This document shows positions 1 through 7,315 of a stretch of 47,420 nucleotides of DNA, one piece after another. A program made the position numbers and the translations under genes. Numbering within the stretch: position 1 is the first letter of the stretch; each line of letters opens with the position of its first letter. A model generated the notes under the pieces. It did not search any database. It saw only the letters and a list, made by a program, of their open reading frames with translations, and was not told the DNA's origin. The DNA is taken from contig SLCY01000026.1 of NCBI GenBank assembly GCA_007125585.1, forward strand, positions 1 through 47,420, written 5' to 3'. The stretch comes from Bacteroidales bacterium (lineage in GTDB: Bacteria; Bacteroidota; Bacteroidia; Bacteroidales; UBA7960).

Positions 1-1
1 G

Positions 2-361
2 CCCAAGGCTGAAGAACCCAAGGCTGAGGAACCCAAGAAAGAGGAACCCAAGGCTGAGGAACCCAAGAAAGAGGAGCCCAAGGCTGAAGAACCCAAGGCT
101 GAGGAACCCAAAAAAGAGGAACCCAAGAAAGAGGAGCCCAAGGCTGAAGAACCCAAGGCTGAGGAACCCAAGAAAGAGGAACCCAAGGCTGAGAAACCCA
201 AGAAAGAGGAGCCCAAGGCTGAGGAACCCAAGGCTGAGGAACCCAAGAAAGAGGAGCCCAAGGCTGAAGAACCCAAGGCTGAGGAACCCAAGAAAGAGGA
301 GCCCAAGGCTGAGGAACCCAAGGCTGAGGAACCCAAGGCTGAGGAACCCAAGAAAGAGGAG
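2..361 (+). repeat. 15-bp tandem repeat array, 24 units
   Basis: Twenty-four in-frame 15-bp units start at position 2. The third codon alternates between GCT (Ala) and AAA (Lys), and silent GAA/GAG changes are scattered through the array. One unit (182-196) ends in Lys instead of Glu. Runs of the order Ala-unit, Ala-unit, Lys-unit recur, suggesting multi-unit duplications as well as single-unit slippage. Such an array should vary in copy number between strains and may be mis-assembled from short reads. Confidence 0.95.
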
Positions 362-397
362 CCCGGGTCAAAAAAGTCTGGAGACAAGGACGAATGA
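2..397 (+). CDS. C-terminal repeat tail of a truncated protein, probably 30S ribosomal protein S16
   Basis: The open frame enters from the window edge and stops at TGA 395-397. It encodes 24 consecutive pentapeptides of the form P-K-(A/K)-E-(E/K), each 15 bp, followed by a short PGSKKSGDKDE end. No folded domain is visible. The identity is inferred from position: rpsP normally sits directly upstream of rimM, and S16 of many Bacteroidota carries a charged Ala/Lys/Glu-rich C-terminal extension. The tail is at least 131 residues long, which is long even for such extensions. The alternating basic and acidic residues suggest a disordered or single-helix segment. If the missing 5' part does not encode an S16 fold, the assignment fails. 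Confidence 0.55.
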   Translation, partial: PKAEEPKAEEPKKEEPKAEEPKKEEPKAEEPKAEEPKKEEPKKEEPKAEEPKAEEPKKEEPKAEKPKKEEPKAEEPKAEEPKKEEPKAEEPKAEEPKKEEPKAEEPKAEEPKAEEPKKEEPGSKKSGDKDE

Positions 398-422
398 ATT
401 ATTCCTTCCTCAGCCCATCAGG

Positions 423-950
423 ATGAGTACAAAAGATTGTTATTACCTTGGATTTATCGTGAAGACCGTAGGGGTTGAGGGGGCACTGGTTGTGTCTTTT
501 GAAGCAGATGACCCGTCAAAATACAATCAATTAGAATCAGTTTTCATTCAGATTGAAGGGAAACTGATTCCTTTTTTTATTGAAGAGATCCATTTCCGTT
601 CCCCCAAAGGTGAAGCTGTAATCCGTTTCGAGGATGTGGACACCATTCATAAGGCACGTCATTTATGCAAACGTGAGATGTACTTGCAGATGGAAGGCCT
701 GCCTCCGGGGGAAGACGGGGCATTCCGCTTTCAGGAAGTGAAAGGTTACAAGGCCTATCATGACCAGGGCGACTACCTGGGCGTTATCCACGAGATACTC
801 GAATACCCGGGAAATCCGGTCTTCAGGATCATCGGGGATGAACAGGAAATTCTGATTCCTGTAGCCGATGATTTTATCCAGAAGATAGACCATGCAGAAG
901 GCAGCATTTATCTGCAGCCACCCGACGGACTGCTGGATCTCTATAAGTAG
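423..950 (+). CDS. rimM: Ribosome maturation factor RimM
   Basis: 175 residues, the usual RimM length. RimM binds the 30S subunit and assists maturation of the 16S rRNA head with S19. The N-terminal barrel starts with a typical LGFIVKTVGVEGALVV segment, and the C-terminal PRC-barrel ends in the characteristic IPVADDFI...DG-LLDLYK pattern. It begins 25 bp after the upstream repeat-tailed gene, matching the widespread rpsP-rimM order. The trmD and rplS genes that follow in many other bacteria are absent here; a convergent transporter gene comes next. Confidence 0.95.
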   Translation: MSTKDCYYLGFIVKTVGVEGALVVSFEADDPSKYNQLESVFIQIEGKLIPFFIEEIHFRSPKGEAVIRFEDVDTIHKARHLCKREMYLQMEGLPPGEDGAFRFQEVKGYKAYHDQGDYLGVIHEILEYPGNPVFRIIGDEQEILIPVADDFIQKIDHAEGSIYLQPPDGLLDLYK

Positions 951-965
951 TGTTCGCTTAGTATT

Positions 966-982
966 CCGGGCTAAGAGCCCGG
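966..982. terminator. Short GC-rich hairpin between convergent genes
   Basis: CCGGGCT, AAG loop, AGCCCGG: a perfect 7-bp stem between the ends of rimM and the convergent symporter gene. There is no T-run on either side, so a role as a bidirectional terminator is a guess from position and stability. Confidence 0.4.
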
Positions 983-1016
983 CCTATCAGCTGAAAAGCA
1001 TCCGGCATTTTTTGGA

Positions 1017-2228
1017 TCATACTTTAAGGGTTTCCCCTTCGGATTTGGCGATGATCACGGCGCCACAGGTATCACTCCAGATATTGACAGAGGTTCTGAA
1101 CATATCGAGTATCCGTTCAACGGCCAGTATCAGGCCTATTCCTTCCAGGGGCATTCCAAGCACCGACATGATGATGGTGATGACCACAAGGCCGGCCATG
1201 GGTATTCCGGCCGCACCAATTGAGGCAAGCAATGCTGTGAACACCACGATGACCTGTTGGATGACCGATAGATCCATCCCATAGATCTGGGCAATAAACA
1301 ATACAGAAACACATTCATACAATGCGGTCCCGTCCATATTGATGGTGGCACCCAGCGGCAGTACAAAGCTGGATGTTTTTTTTGATACCCCGCTGTTTTC
1401 CTCAACCGCTTTCATGGTCAGCGGCAGGGTGGCACTGCTGCTCGAGGTGGTAAAAGCCGTCAGCAGCGGCACCGACATGGCCCGGAAGTGTTTTCCGGGG
1501 TTGATCCCCCCCAGGTTGATCATCAATAAAGGCAAGATCACAAATGAATGAAACAGCAAAGCAATGATCACCGTAAACATGTACATCCCCATGCTGCTGA
1601 AAACACCTGCAAGGTCATCTGCCTGCTCGGCAACAATGCCCGATACGAGACCAAAAATTCCCAATGGTGCAAAACGAATCACAAACATTGTGATGCGCAT
1701 CATCACCTCAAAAACTGCATTGAAAGCCTTTTCAAGGGGCGCTTTGTAGGTGGGCCCAAGACGTGAAGCAAAAAAGCCGAAGAGAAAAGCAAAAAAGATG
1801 ATCGACAACATGTCCGTCTCGGCCAGGGCCTGAAATATATTGGTTGGAATGATCTCCAGCAGCGTTTGCCCCAAAGTGGCGGTATCGGCTTCCAACAGCA
1901 TTTCCTTTTCAAGAGCAATATCCGTACCCACTCCCGGCCTGATGATATTTACCGCTGTAATGCCAATTGTTGAAGCAATGAGACCGGTAACCAGGTAATA
2001 TCCGATCGTTTTTGCACCCATCCGCCCCAGGTTCCTGGTACTCCCAAGGTTCAATACGCCGGATACGATGGCAGAAAGAATGAGGGGTGCAATGATCATC
2101 TGTAGTGCCCGCAAAAACACATCACCCATCCAGGTCACATACCCAACATGGTCTGTGAAGAAATAACCGAATACAATACTCAGCGCCAGGGCAATCAGTA
2201 TCTGCCAGTGTAGTTTTATTTTACTCAT
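1017..2228 (-). CDS. Dicarboxylate/amino-acid:cation symporter (DAACS family)
   Basis: 403 residues with the pattern of the glutamate transporter fold: hydrophobic helices from the N terminus, a serine-rich TSSSSATLPLTM motif at residues 261-272 (re-entrant loop HP1), and the NMDGT substrate/sodium site at about 297-301. It should import glutamate, aspartate or C4-dicarboxylates in symport with Na+ or H+ across the inner membrane. Substrate cannot be decided from sequence alone. It stands alone, convergent with rimM, with a long non-coding stretch behind its start. Confidence 0.92.
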   Translation of the reverse strand: MSKIKLHWQILIALALSIVFGYFFTDHVGYVTWMGDVFLRALQMIIAPLILSAIVSGVLNLGSTRNLGRMGAKTIGYYLVTGLIASTIGITAVNIIRPGVGTDIALEKEMLLEADTATLGQTLLEIIPTNIFQALAETDMLSIIFFAFLFGFFASRLGPTYKAPLEKAFNAVFEVMMRITMFVIRFAPLGIFGLVSGIVAEQADDLAGVFSSMGMYMFTVIIALLFHSFVILPLLMINLGGINPGKHFRAMSVPLLTAFTTSSSSATLPLTMKAVEENSGVSKKTSSFVLPLGATINMDGTALYECVSVLFIAQIYGMDLSVIQQVIVVFTALLASIGAAGIPMAGLVVITIIMSVLGMPLEGIGLILAVERILDMFRTSVNIWSDTCGAVIIAKSEGETLKV

Positions 2229-2719
2229 AGGTCATGGCTTAATGCATGGTGAGACGTTATCTTGTGAAAACCTCCCCAGCAGTCAACAGCCAACAATATT
2301 ACAAAAACAATAGAAATTATACTAATGTCATGTCAACACTCTTTTTGCCGGCCCACAAGTCCTGATCTTTTTCCTCATCTCTGTAAAACAAAGTCTTTAC
2401 GGTGCGACAATCCCTCCCACTTGACCGACACAATAGCATTGACACGGTACCAATGATCCGGTTCCGGGGCTTAAATAATTTTCCTTTGCAGGCAACATGA
2501 CCCTGGTATGAAAGGCCGGCCGCCAATGAGCAATGCCCTTTTGAAGCCAAAAACAGGATGACGGACAAATATCGGCAAACAAGGGACATTGTCACAAACA
2601 CTGCCCGAAGATATGCCATTTTGTCCGAACTGTTTTTAAAGATTATGAATGGTTTACAATTTGATGCCTCTAAAGCGCAAACACAATGATAATGACAATC
2701 ATAAAAATTGGGAACAGTT
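2229..2719. other. 491-bp intergenic region upstream of clpB
   Basis: This holds the 5' regions of two divergent genes, the symporter and clpB. A 155-codon minus-strand frame crosses it and runs into clpB, but its sequence resembles no family I know and it looks like chance. No perfect TAnnTTTG box was found near clpB; the closest is a TACAATTTG at about 2655. No recognisable RNA gene or repeat was seen. A heat-shock promoter for clpB would be expected here. Confidence 0.5.
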
Positions 2720-5314
2720 ATGCATTTTGATCGTTTAACCATAAAATCGCAAGAGGCCTTGCAGAAAGCCCAGGAGATTGCCACGGGGTATCAGCATCAG
2801 GCCATTGACAACGGTCATTTACTGAAAGCCATCCTTACGGTGGATGATAATGTGGCGCCATATCTGTTAAAGAAGAACAATATTGCCATCACTGCCCTAC
2901 AACAGGCACTCGACCGTATCATTGGCAGCTATCCGAAAGTGGCCGGGGGAGAGCCCTATCTTACCGGTGCAGCCAAACAAACTTTACAGGCAGCCATGGG
3001 AATGCTGAAAGCGTTTGATGATGAATATATTTCCATAGAACATCTATTGCTGGGCATGCTTTCGGGGAGTGATGATGTGGCACAGTTACTTAAGGACAGT
3101 GGGTTGACTTTAAAGGGGTTGAAGGAGGCCATCCGGACGCTTCGTCAGGGATCGAAAGCAGACAGCCAATCGGCAGAAGAACGTTTCAACGCCTTGAATA
3201 AATATGCCAACAACCTCAACGACATGGCTCTATCGGGTAAGCTTGACCCTGTGATAGGTCGTGATGAAGAGATCCGCAGGATATTACAGATCCTTTCCCG
3301 GCGCACCAAGAACAATCCCATCCTGATCGGTGAGCCGGGGGTTGGGAAAACGGCCATAGCGGAAGGTCTCGCCCACCGTATCATCAATGGGGATGTACCG
3401 GAGAACCTGAAGTCCAAGAAGATCTTCTCTCTGGATATGGGGTCACTCATTGCAGGCGCCAAATACAAGGGTGAATTTGAAGAACGGGTCAAGGCGGTGG
3501 TAAAAGAAGTGGTATCATCAGATGGCGAATATGTATTGTTTATCGACGAGATACATACGCTGGTTGGTGCCGGTGCTGCCGGGGAGGGGGCCATGGACGC
3601 TGCCAATATTCTGAAGCCTGCGCTGGCAAAAGGGGAGTTAAGGGCCATTGGTGCGACCACCTTAAAGGAATACCAGCGCTATTTTGAGAAGGATAAGGCC
3701 CTGGAGCGCCGGTTCCAGACTGTAATCGTTGACGAACCTTCTAAGGCTGATGCCATCAGCATCTTACGGGGTTTGAAGGAAAGGTATGAAACCCACCACC
3801 AGGTCAGGATCAAAGACGAGGCGATCATTGCTTCCGTCGATTTGTCACATCGCTATATTACTGACCGGTTTTTGCCTGACAAGGCCATTGACCTGATCGA
3901 TGAAGCGGCGAGCAAGCTGAGGCTCGAGATGAATTCGGTGCCTGAAGAACTGGACGAGGCAGAAAGGAAGATCAGGCAGTTGGAGATTGAGCGGGAAGCC
4001 ATCAAGCGCGAAAAGGATGAAGCCAAGCTTAAGGTGTTGACGGAGGAACTTGCCAATTTGCAGGAGGAGAAGAACAAGCTGAAGGCAAAGTGGCAAAGTG
4101 AGAAGTCGGTGGTGGATGATATCCAGAGACACAAGGCGGCCATTGAGCAGTACCGTTTTGAAGCGGAGCAGGCTGAACGTGGCGGCGATTTTGGCAAGGT
4201 AGCAGAGTTGCGATATGGTCGTATCAAGGAGTCGGAAGAAAAATTGCAGCTGCTGCACAAGAAGCTTCAGGAGATGCAGGCGGAATCGGTGATGATCAAA
4301 GAGGAAGTAAGTGCTGAAGATATTGCGGATGTGGTTTCTCGCTGGACAAACATTCCTGTGAGCCGAATGCTGCAAAGCGAGCGGGAAAAACTGCTGCACC
4401 TGGAAGATGAGTTGCACAAACGCGTTGTGGGTCAGGATGAGGCCATTGCAGCCGTGTCAGATGCGATACGTCGCAGCCGGGCCGGACTGCAGGACCCAAA
4501 ACGGCCGGTCGGATCATTTATCTTCCTCGGAACCACCGGCGTAGGAAAGACAGAGCTGGCAAAAGCCCTGGCAGAATTCCTGTTCAATGATGAAAATGCC
4601 ATGGTGCGCATCGACATGTCTGAATACCAGGAAAGGCATGCCGTGAGCCGCCTTATCGGTGCACCCCCGGGGTACGTGGGATATGAGGAAAGCGGTCAGC
4701 TTACCGAGTCCGTCAGGAGAAAGCCCTATTCGGTCATCCTGCTTGACGAGATCGAAAAGGCCCACCCGGATGTCTTCAACATCCTGCTGCAGGTGCTGGA
4801 AGACGGACGCCTGACGGATAACAAAGGCCGTACGGCCGACTTCAAGAATACAATCATCATCATGACCTCCAACGTCGGTTCCGGACTCATACAGGAAAAG
4901 ATGGAAGCCATGACGGATCAGAACAGGGAACAGGTCATCGACCAATGCAGGAGTGAAGTATTCACACTGCTGAAACGTTCTATACGGCCTGAATTTCTCA
5001 ACCGTATTGACGAAACCATCATGTTCAAACCGCTCACCAGGGAAGAGATCAGGGAGATCGTGGAGCTACAACTCCTGCATGTCAGGGATATGCTGAAAGA
5101 CAATAACATAAGCATTGAGCTCAGCCCGAAAGCCACAGAATGGATCGCTGATGCCGGATTTGACCCCCAGTACGGGGCCAGACCGCTAAAACGGATAATA
5201 CAGCGTAAAGTGCTAAACAAACTCTCCATGAGAATACTGGCAGGAAATGTAAAAGCCAATGACCACGTTTTTGTCGACAAGCAAGGTGATGCACTCGTGT
5301 TTAAAGTCAGTTAA
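2720..5314 (+). CDS. clpB: ATP-dependent disaggregase ClpB
   Basis: 864 residues from the ATG at 2720 (MHFDRLTIKSQEA), which matches the usual ClpB N terminus; a TTG four codons earlier is less likely. ClpB works with DnaK to pull apart aggregated proteins after heat stress. Domains in order: N-terminal Clp_N repeats, first AAA+ domain with Walker A GEPGVGKT near residue 203, a charged middle coiled coil at about 400-525, second AAA+ domain with GTTGVGKT near 605, and a D2-small C-terminal domain. It appears complete. Confidence 0.97.
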   Translation: MHFDRLTIKSQEALQKAQEIATGYQHQAIDNGHLLKAILTVDDNVAPYLLKKNNIAITALQQALDRIIGSYPKVAGGEPYLTGAAKQTLQAAMGMLKAFDDEYISIEHLLLGMLSGSDDVAQLLKDSGLTLKGLKEAIRTLRQGSKADSQSAEERFNALNKYANNLNDMALSGKLDPVIGRDEEIRRILQILSRRTKNNPILIGEPGVGKTAIAEGLAHRIINGDVPENLKSKKIFSLDMGSLIAGAKYKGEFEERVKAVVKEVVSSDGEYVLFIDEIHTLVGAGAAGEGAMDAANILKPALAKGELRAIGATTLKEYQRYFEKDKALERRFQTVIVDEPSKADAISILRGLKERYETHHQVRIKDEAIIASVDLSHRYITDRFLPDKAIDLIDEAASKLRLEMNSVPEELDEAERKIRQLEIEREAIKREKDEAKLKVLTEELANLQEEKNKLKAKWQSEKSVVDDIQRHKAAIEQYRFEAEQAERGGDFGKVAELRYGRIKESEEKLQLLHKKLQEMQAESVMIKEEVSAEDIADVVSRWTNIPVSRMLQSEREKLLHLEDELHKRVVGQDEAIAAVSDAIRRSRAGLQDPKRPVGSFIFLGTTGVGKTELAKALAEFLFNDENAMVRIDMSEYQERHAVSRLIGAPPGYVGYEESGQLTESVRRKPYSVILLDEIEKAHPDVFNILLQVLEDGRLTDNKGRTADFKNTIIIMTSNVGSGLIQEKMEAMTDQNREQVIDQCRSEVFTLLKRSIRPEFLNRIDETIMFKPLTREEIREIVELQLLHVRDMLKDNNISIELSPKATEWIADAGFDPQYGARPLKRIIQRKVLNKLSMRILAGNVKANDHVFVDKQGDALVFKVS

Positions 5315-5320
5315 AAATGC

Positions 5321-5328
5321 TACTTTTG
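5321..5328 (+). promoter_or_regulatory. Candidate Bacteroidota -7 box (TACTTTTG)
   Basis: A perfect TAnnTTTG lies seven bases after the clpB stop and 18 bases before the TTG start of the permease gene. No clear TTG -33 element was seen at the right distance. It may give the permease its own short-leader transcript. Confidence 0.4.
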
Positions 5329-5345
5329 AAAAAAACTGACAAGCG

Positions 5346-6566
5346 TTGAACACTCCTTTGTTCATAGCCAGGCGACTGAGTGGATCCGGTGCTGGTAAGA
5401 CCTTTACCTCGCTAATCAGAAAGATCGCCGTCGTAAGCATTGCCCTCGGCCTGGCCGTGATGATCATCTCCATGGCCGTTGTCACCGGCTTCCAGAATGA
5501 AATCCGGGACAAGGTCATTGGTTTTGGGGCACATATTCAAATCACAAACTTTGACTACAATATTTCCTTTGAGCCTTATCCCATCAGCAGCCAGCAAGAG
5601 TTTACGGAAGATATCCGGAAACTTCCTGACGTAAGGCATGTCCAGGTTTTCGCCACCAAACCGGGCATCATAAAAACAGATGAAGACATCCATGGTGTGA
5701 TCCTTAAAGGAGTTGGACCTGATTTCGACTGGTCCTTTTTTGATGACCGGCTAATCAGGGGGACCACCCTTACAATGGACGATACGCTGCGCTCTGATGA
5801 GGCGATCATATCACAACTGGTGGCCAGGCGAGTGCAACTGGAGGTGGGCGATGACCTTTTCATCTATTTCATTCAGGACCCTCCACGCATAAGAAGGCTG
5901 ATGATTGCAGGGATCTATGATACCGGGCTGGAAGAACTGGACAGAATATTTGTCATGGGTGACATCCGCCATATTCAACGCTTGAATGACTGGTTGCCTG
6001 ATCAAATCGGAGGTTTTGAAATACTGGTGTCCGACTTTACAGCCATACCGGAAGTGACCGAAACGATCCTGAACCTGCTGCCCTATCATCTGAAAGCCAC
6101 AAGCATCAGAGACCTATACCCCCAGATCTTTGACTGGCTGTCGTTGCTGGACATGAACGTATATGTGATCATCGCACTGATGATACTGGTGGCCGGAATC
6201 AATATGGTCACCACACTCCTGATATCGGTACTGGAAAAAACAAACGCCATTGGCATACTAAAGGCGGTAGGCGGCTCAAACAACATGATCAGGAAAGTAT
6301 TCCTTTATCATGCAGGCTTTCTGATATCAAAGGGCTTGGTATGGGGTAACCTGGCTGGGATTGCAATATGCATGATCCAGGGACAATGGGGGCTGATCAC
6401 CCTGTCGCCCGAATCGTACTATGTTTCCGAGGTGCCGGTTAATTTGCAACTGAGCCACATATTGCTGCTGAATGCAGGGACGTTTCTCATATCCGTGGCC
6501 ATGCTCATCATTCCCTCCTATGTCATTGCACGCATCTCCCCGGTACGGACAATTATCTTCAGGTAG
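5346..6566 (+). CDS. FtsX/LolC-type ABC transporter permease
   Basis: 406 residues. The topology is that of the MacB/LolCE permease family: one N-terminal transmembrane helix (about 25-48), a large periplasmic domain, then three helices toward the C terminus, ending in the cytoplasmic arm PVRTIIFR. Relatives extract lipoproteins from the inner membrane or act as mechanotransmission transporters. No ATPase gene is beside it. The start must be TTG at 5346: an in-frame stop lies at 5337-5339 and no ATG occurs before the first helix. Exact substrate unknown. Confidence 0.85.
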   Translation: MNTPLFIARRLSGSGAGKTFTSLIRKIAVVSIALGLAVMIISMAVVTGFQNEIRDKVIGFGAHIQITNFDYNISFEPYPISSQQEFTEDIRKLPDVRHVQVFATKPGIIKTDEDIHGVILKGVGPDFDWSFFDDRLIRGTTLTMDDTLRSDEAIISQLVARRVQLEVGDDLFIYFIQDPPRIRRLMIAGIYDTGLEELDRIFVMGDIRHIQRLNDWLPDQIGGFEILVSDFTAIPEVTETILNLLPYHLKATSIRDLYPQIFDWLSLLDMNVYVIIALMILVAGINMVTTLLISVLEKTNAIGILKAVGGSNNMIRKVFLYHAGFLISKGLVWGNLAGIAICMIQGQWGLITLSPESYYVSEVPVNLQLSHILLLNAGTFLISVAMLIIPSYVIARISPVRTIIFR

Positions 6567-6593
6567 CATACCGCGCCGGTAAGAAAGCAGTGA

Positions 6594-7259
6594 CTAAAAC
6601 AGTACGATTCCAAGGGAGACCATGTATTGCCTGGGCCGCATATCAAATTCAAAATGCTCACCACCCACACCTATACCGTCACCAAACTGACTCAGATTGT
6701 CTTCGTATTTAAAGTCCACCTTCAGGTTTCCAAGCTTCAACCCAACCATCAACTGATATCCCACCGTGGAATCTCTGTAGTTAAACCGTGCCTCATCCCA
6801 AACATCATTGATACGATAATGACCCCGGGTATTATTAAGCAGCAAAGAAAAAACCGGTCCGGCCCCAAATCTCAGCGGGCCAAAACGCATGCCCACATTT
6901 AGCGGCATCTTCAGATGACTGTATACCGGGGTGAAATAATCATATCTGGGTAGCATTTCATTGGTACTATGCCTTTTGACAGCCATTTGCTGCCCCGTTT
7001 CGGTATAAAGCAATTCAGGCTGTACAAAAACATTTCCAATAGAAAAGGTGGTAAAAACACCAAAATGGAAACCGACATACGATTCCGGCAATGTTACCAC
7101 AAAATAGCTGGTTTTGAAATGATTACCAAGCCAGACATCTTGTTGTAAATGGTAAGAAGAGAAGTTCAGCCCGCCCCGGATACCAAAATCAGCGCCGTAT
7201 AACTGATCGCCGGAAAACAAAAGGAAAGCCAGTACGGTCAATAACACCATTTTTTTCAT
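6594..7259 (-). CDS. Outer-membrane beta-barrel protein (porin-like, PorT/OMP_b-brl type)
   Basis: 221 residues with a clear Sec signal peptide (MKKMVLLTVLAFLLFSGDQLYG) and alternating hydrophobic/polar strands rich in aromatic residues, ending in SLGIVLF with the terminal Phe expected of a barrel protein. Motifs such as GIRGGLNFS and the GPLRFGAGPVFS strand resemble the small outer-membrane beta-barrel proteins abundant in Bacteroidota. Probably an 8- to 10-stranded barrel of unknown function. It is convergent with the permease gene. Confidence 0.75.
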   Translation of the reverse strand: MKKMVLLTVLAFLLFSGDQLYGADFGIRGGLNFSSYHLQQDVWLGNHFKTSYFVVTLPESYVGFHFGVFTTFSIGNVFVQPELLYTETGQQMAVKRHSTNEMLPRYDYFTPVYSHLKMPLNVGMRFGPLRFGAGPVFSLLLNNTRGHYRINDVWDEARFNYRDSTVGYQLMVGLKLGNLKVDFKYEDNLSQFGDGIGVGGEHFEFDMRPRQYMVSLGIVLF

Positions 7260-7315
7260 GATTCATATTTTTTCAGGTGTGACTCAACTGGGTGATTGGT
7301 TAATGCCTGACTGAT

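Noticed and set aside
2-361. CRISPR-like array at the left edge
   Set aside because: The units are contiguous 15-bp coding repeats without spacers and keep an open frame, so this is a protein repeat.
2264-2275. Rex-like half-site TTGTGAAA behind the symporter start
   Set aside because: It is a single half-site with no palindromic partner and no resemblance to the hydC/hydG motif beyond eight bases.
2317-2784. 155-codon minus-strand frame between the symporter and clpB
   Set aside because: It overlaps the clpB start, has no recognisable domain and has an unusual composition rich in Cys and Arg. It is most likely chance.
3145-3660. 171-codon minus-strand frame inside clpB
   Set aside because: It is antisense to the first AAA+ domain of clpB and is a product of codon bias.
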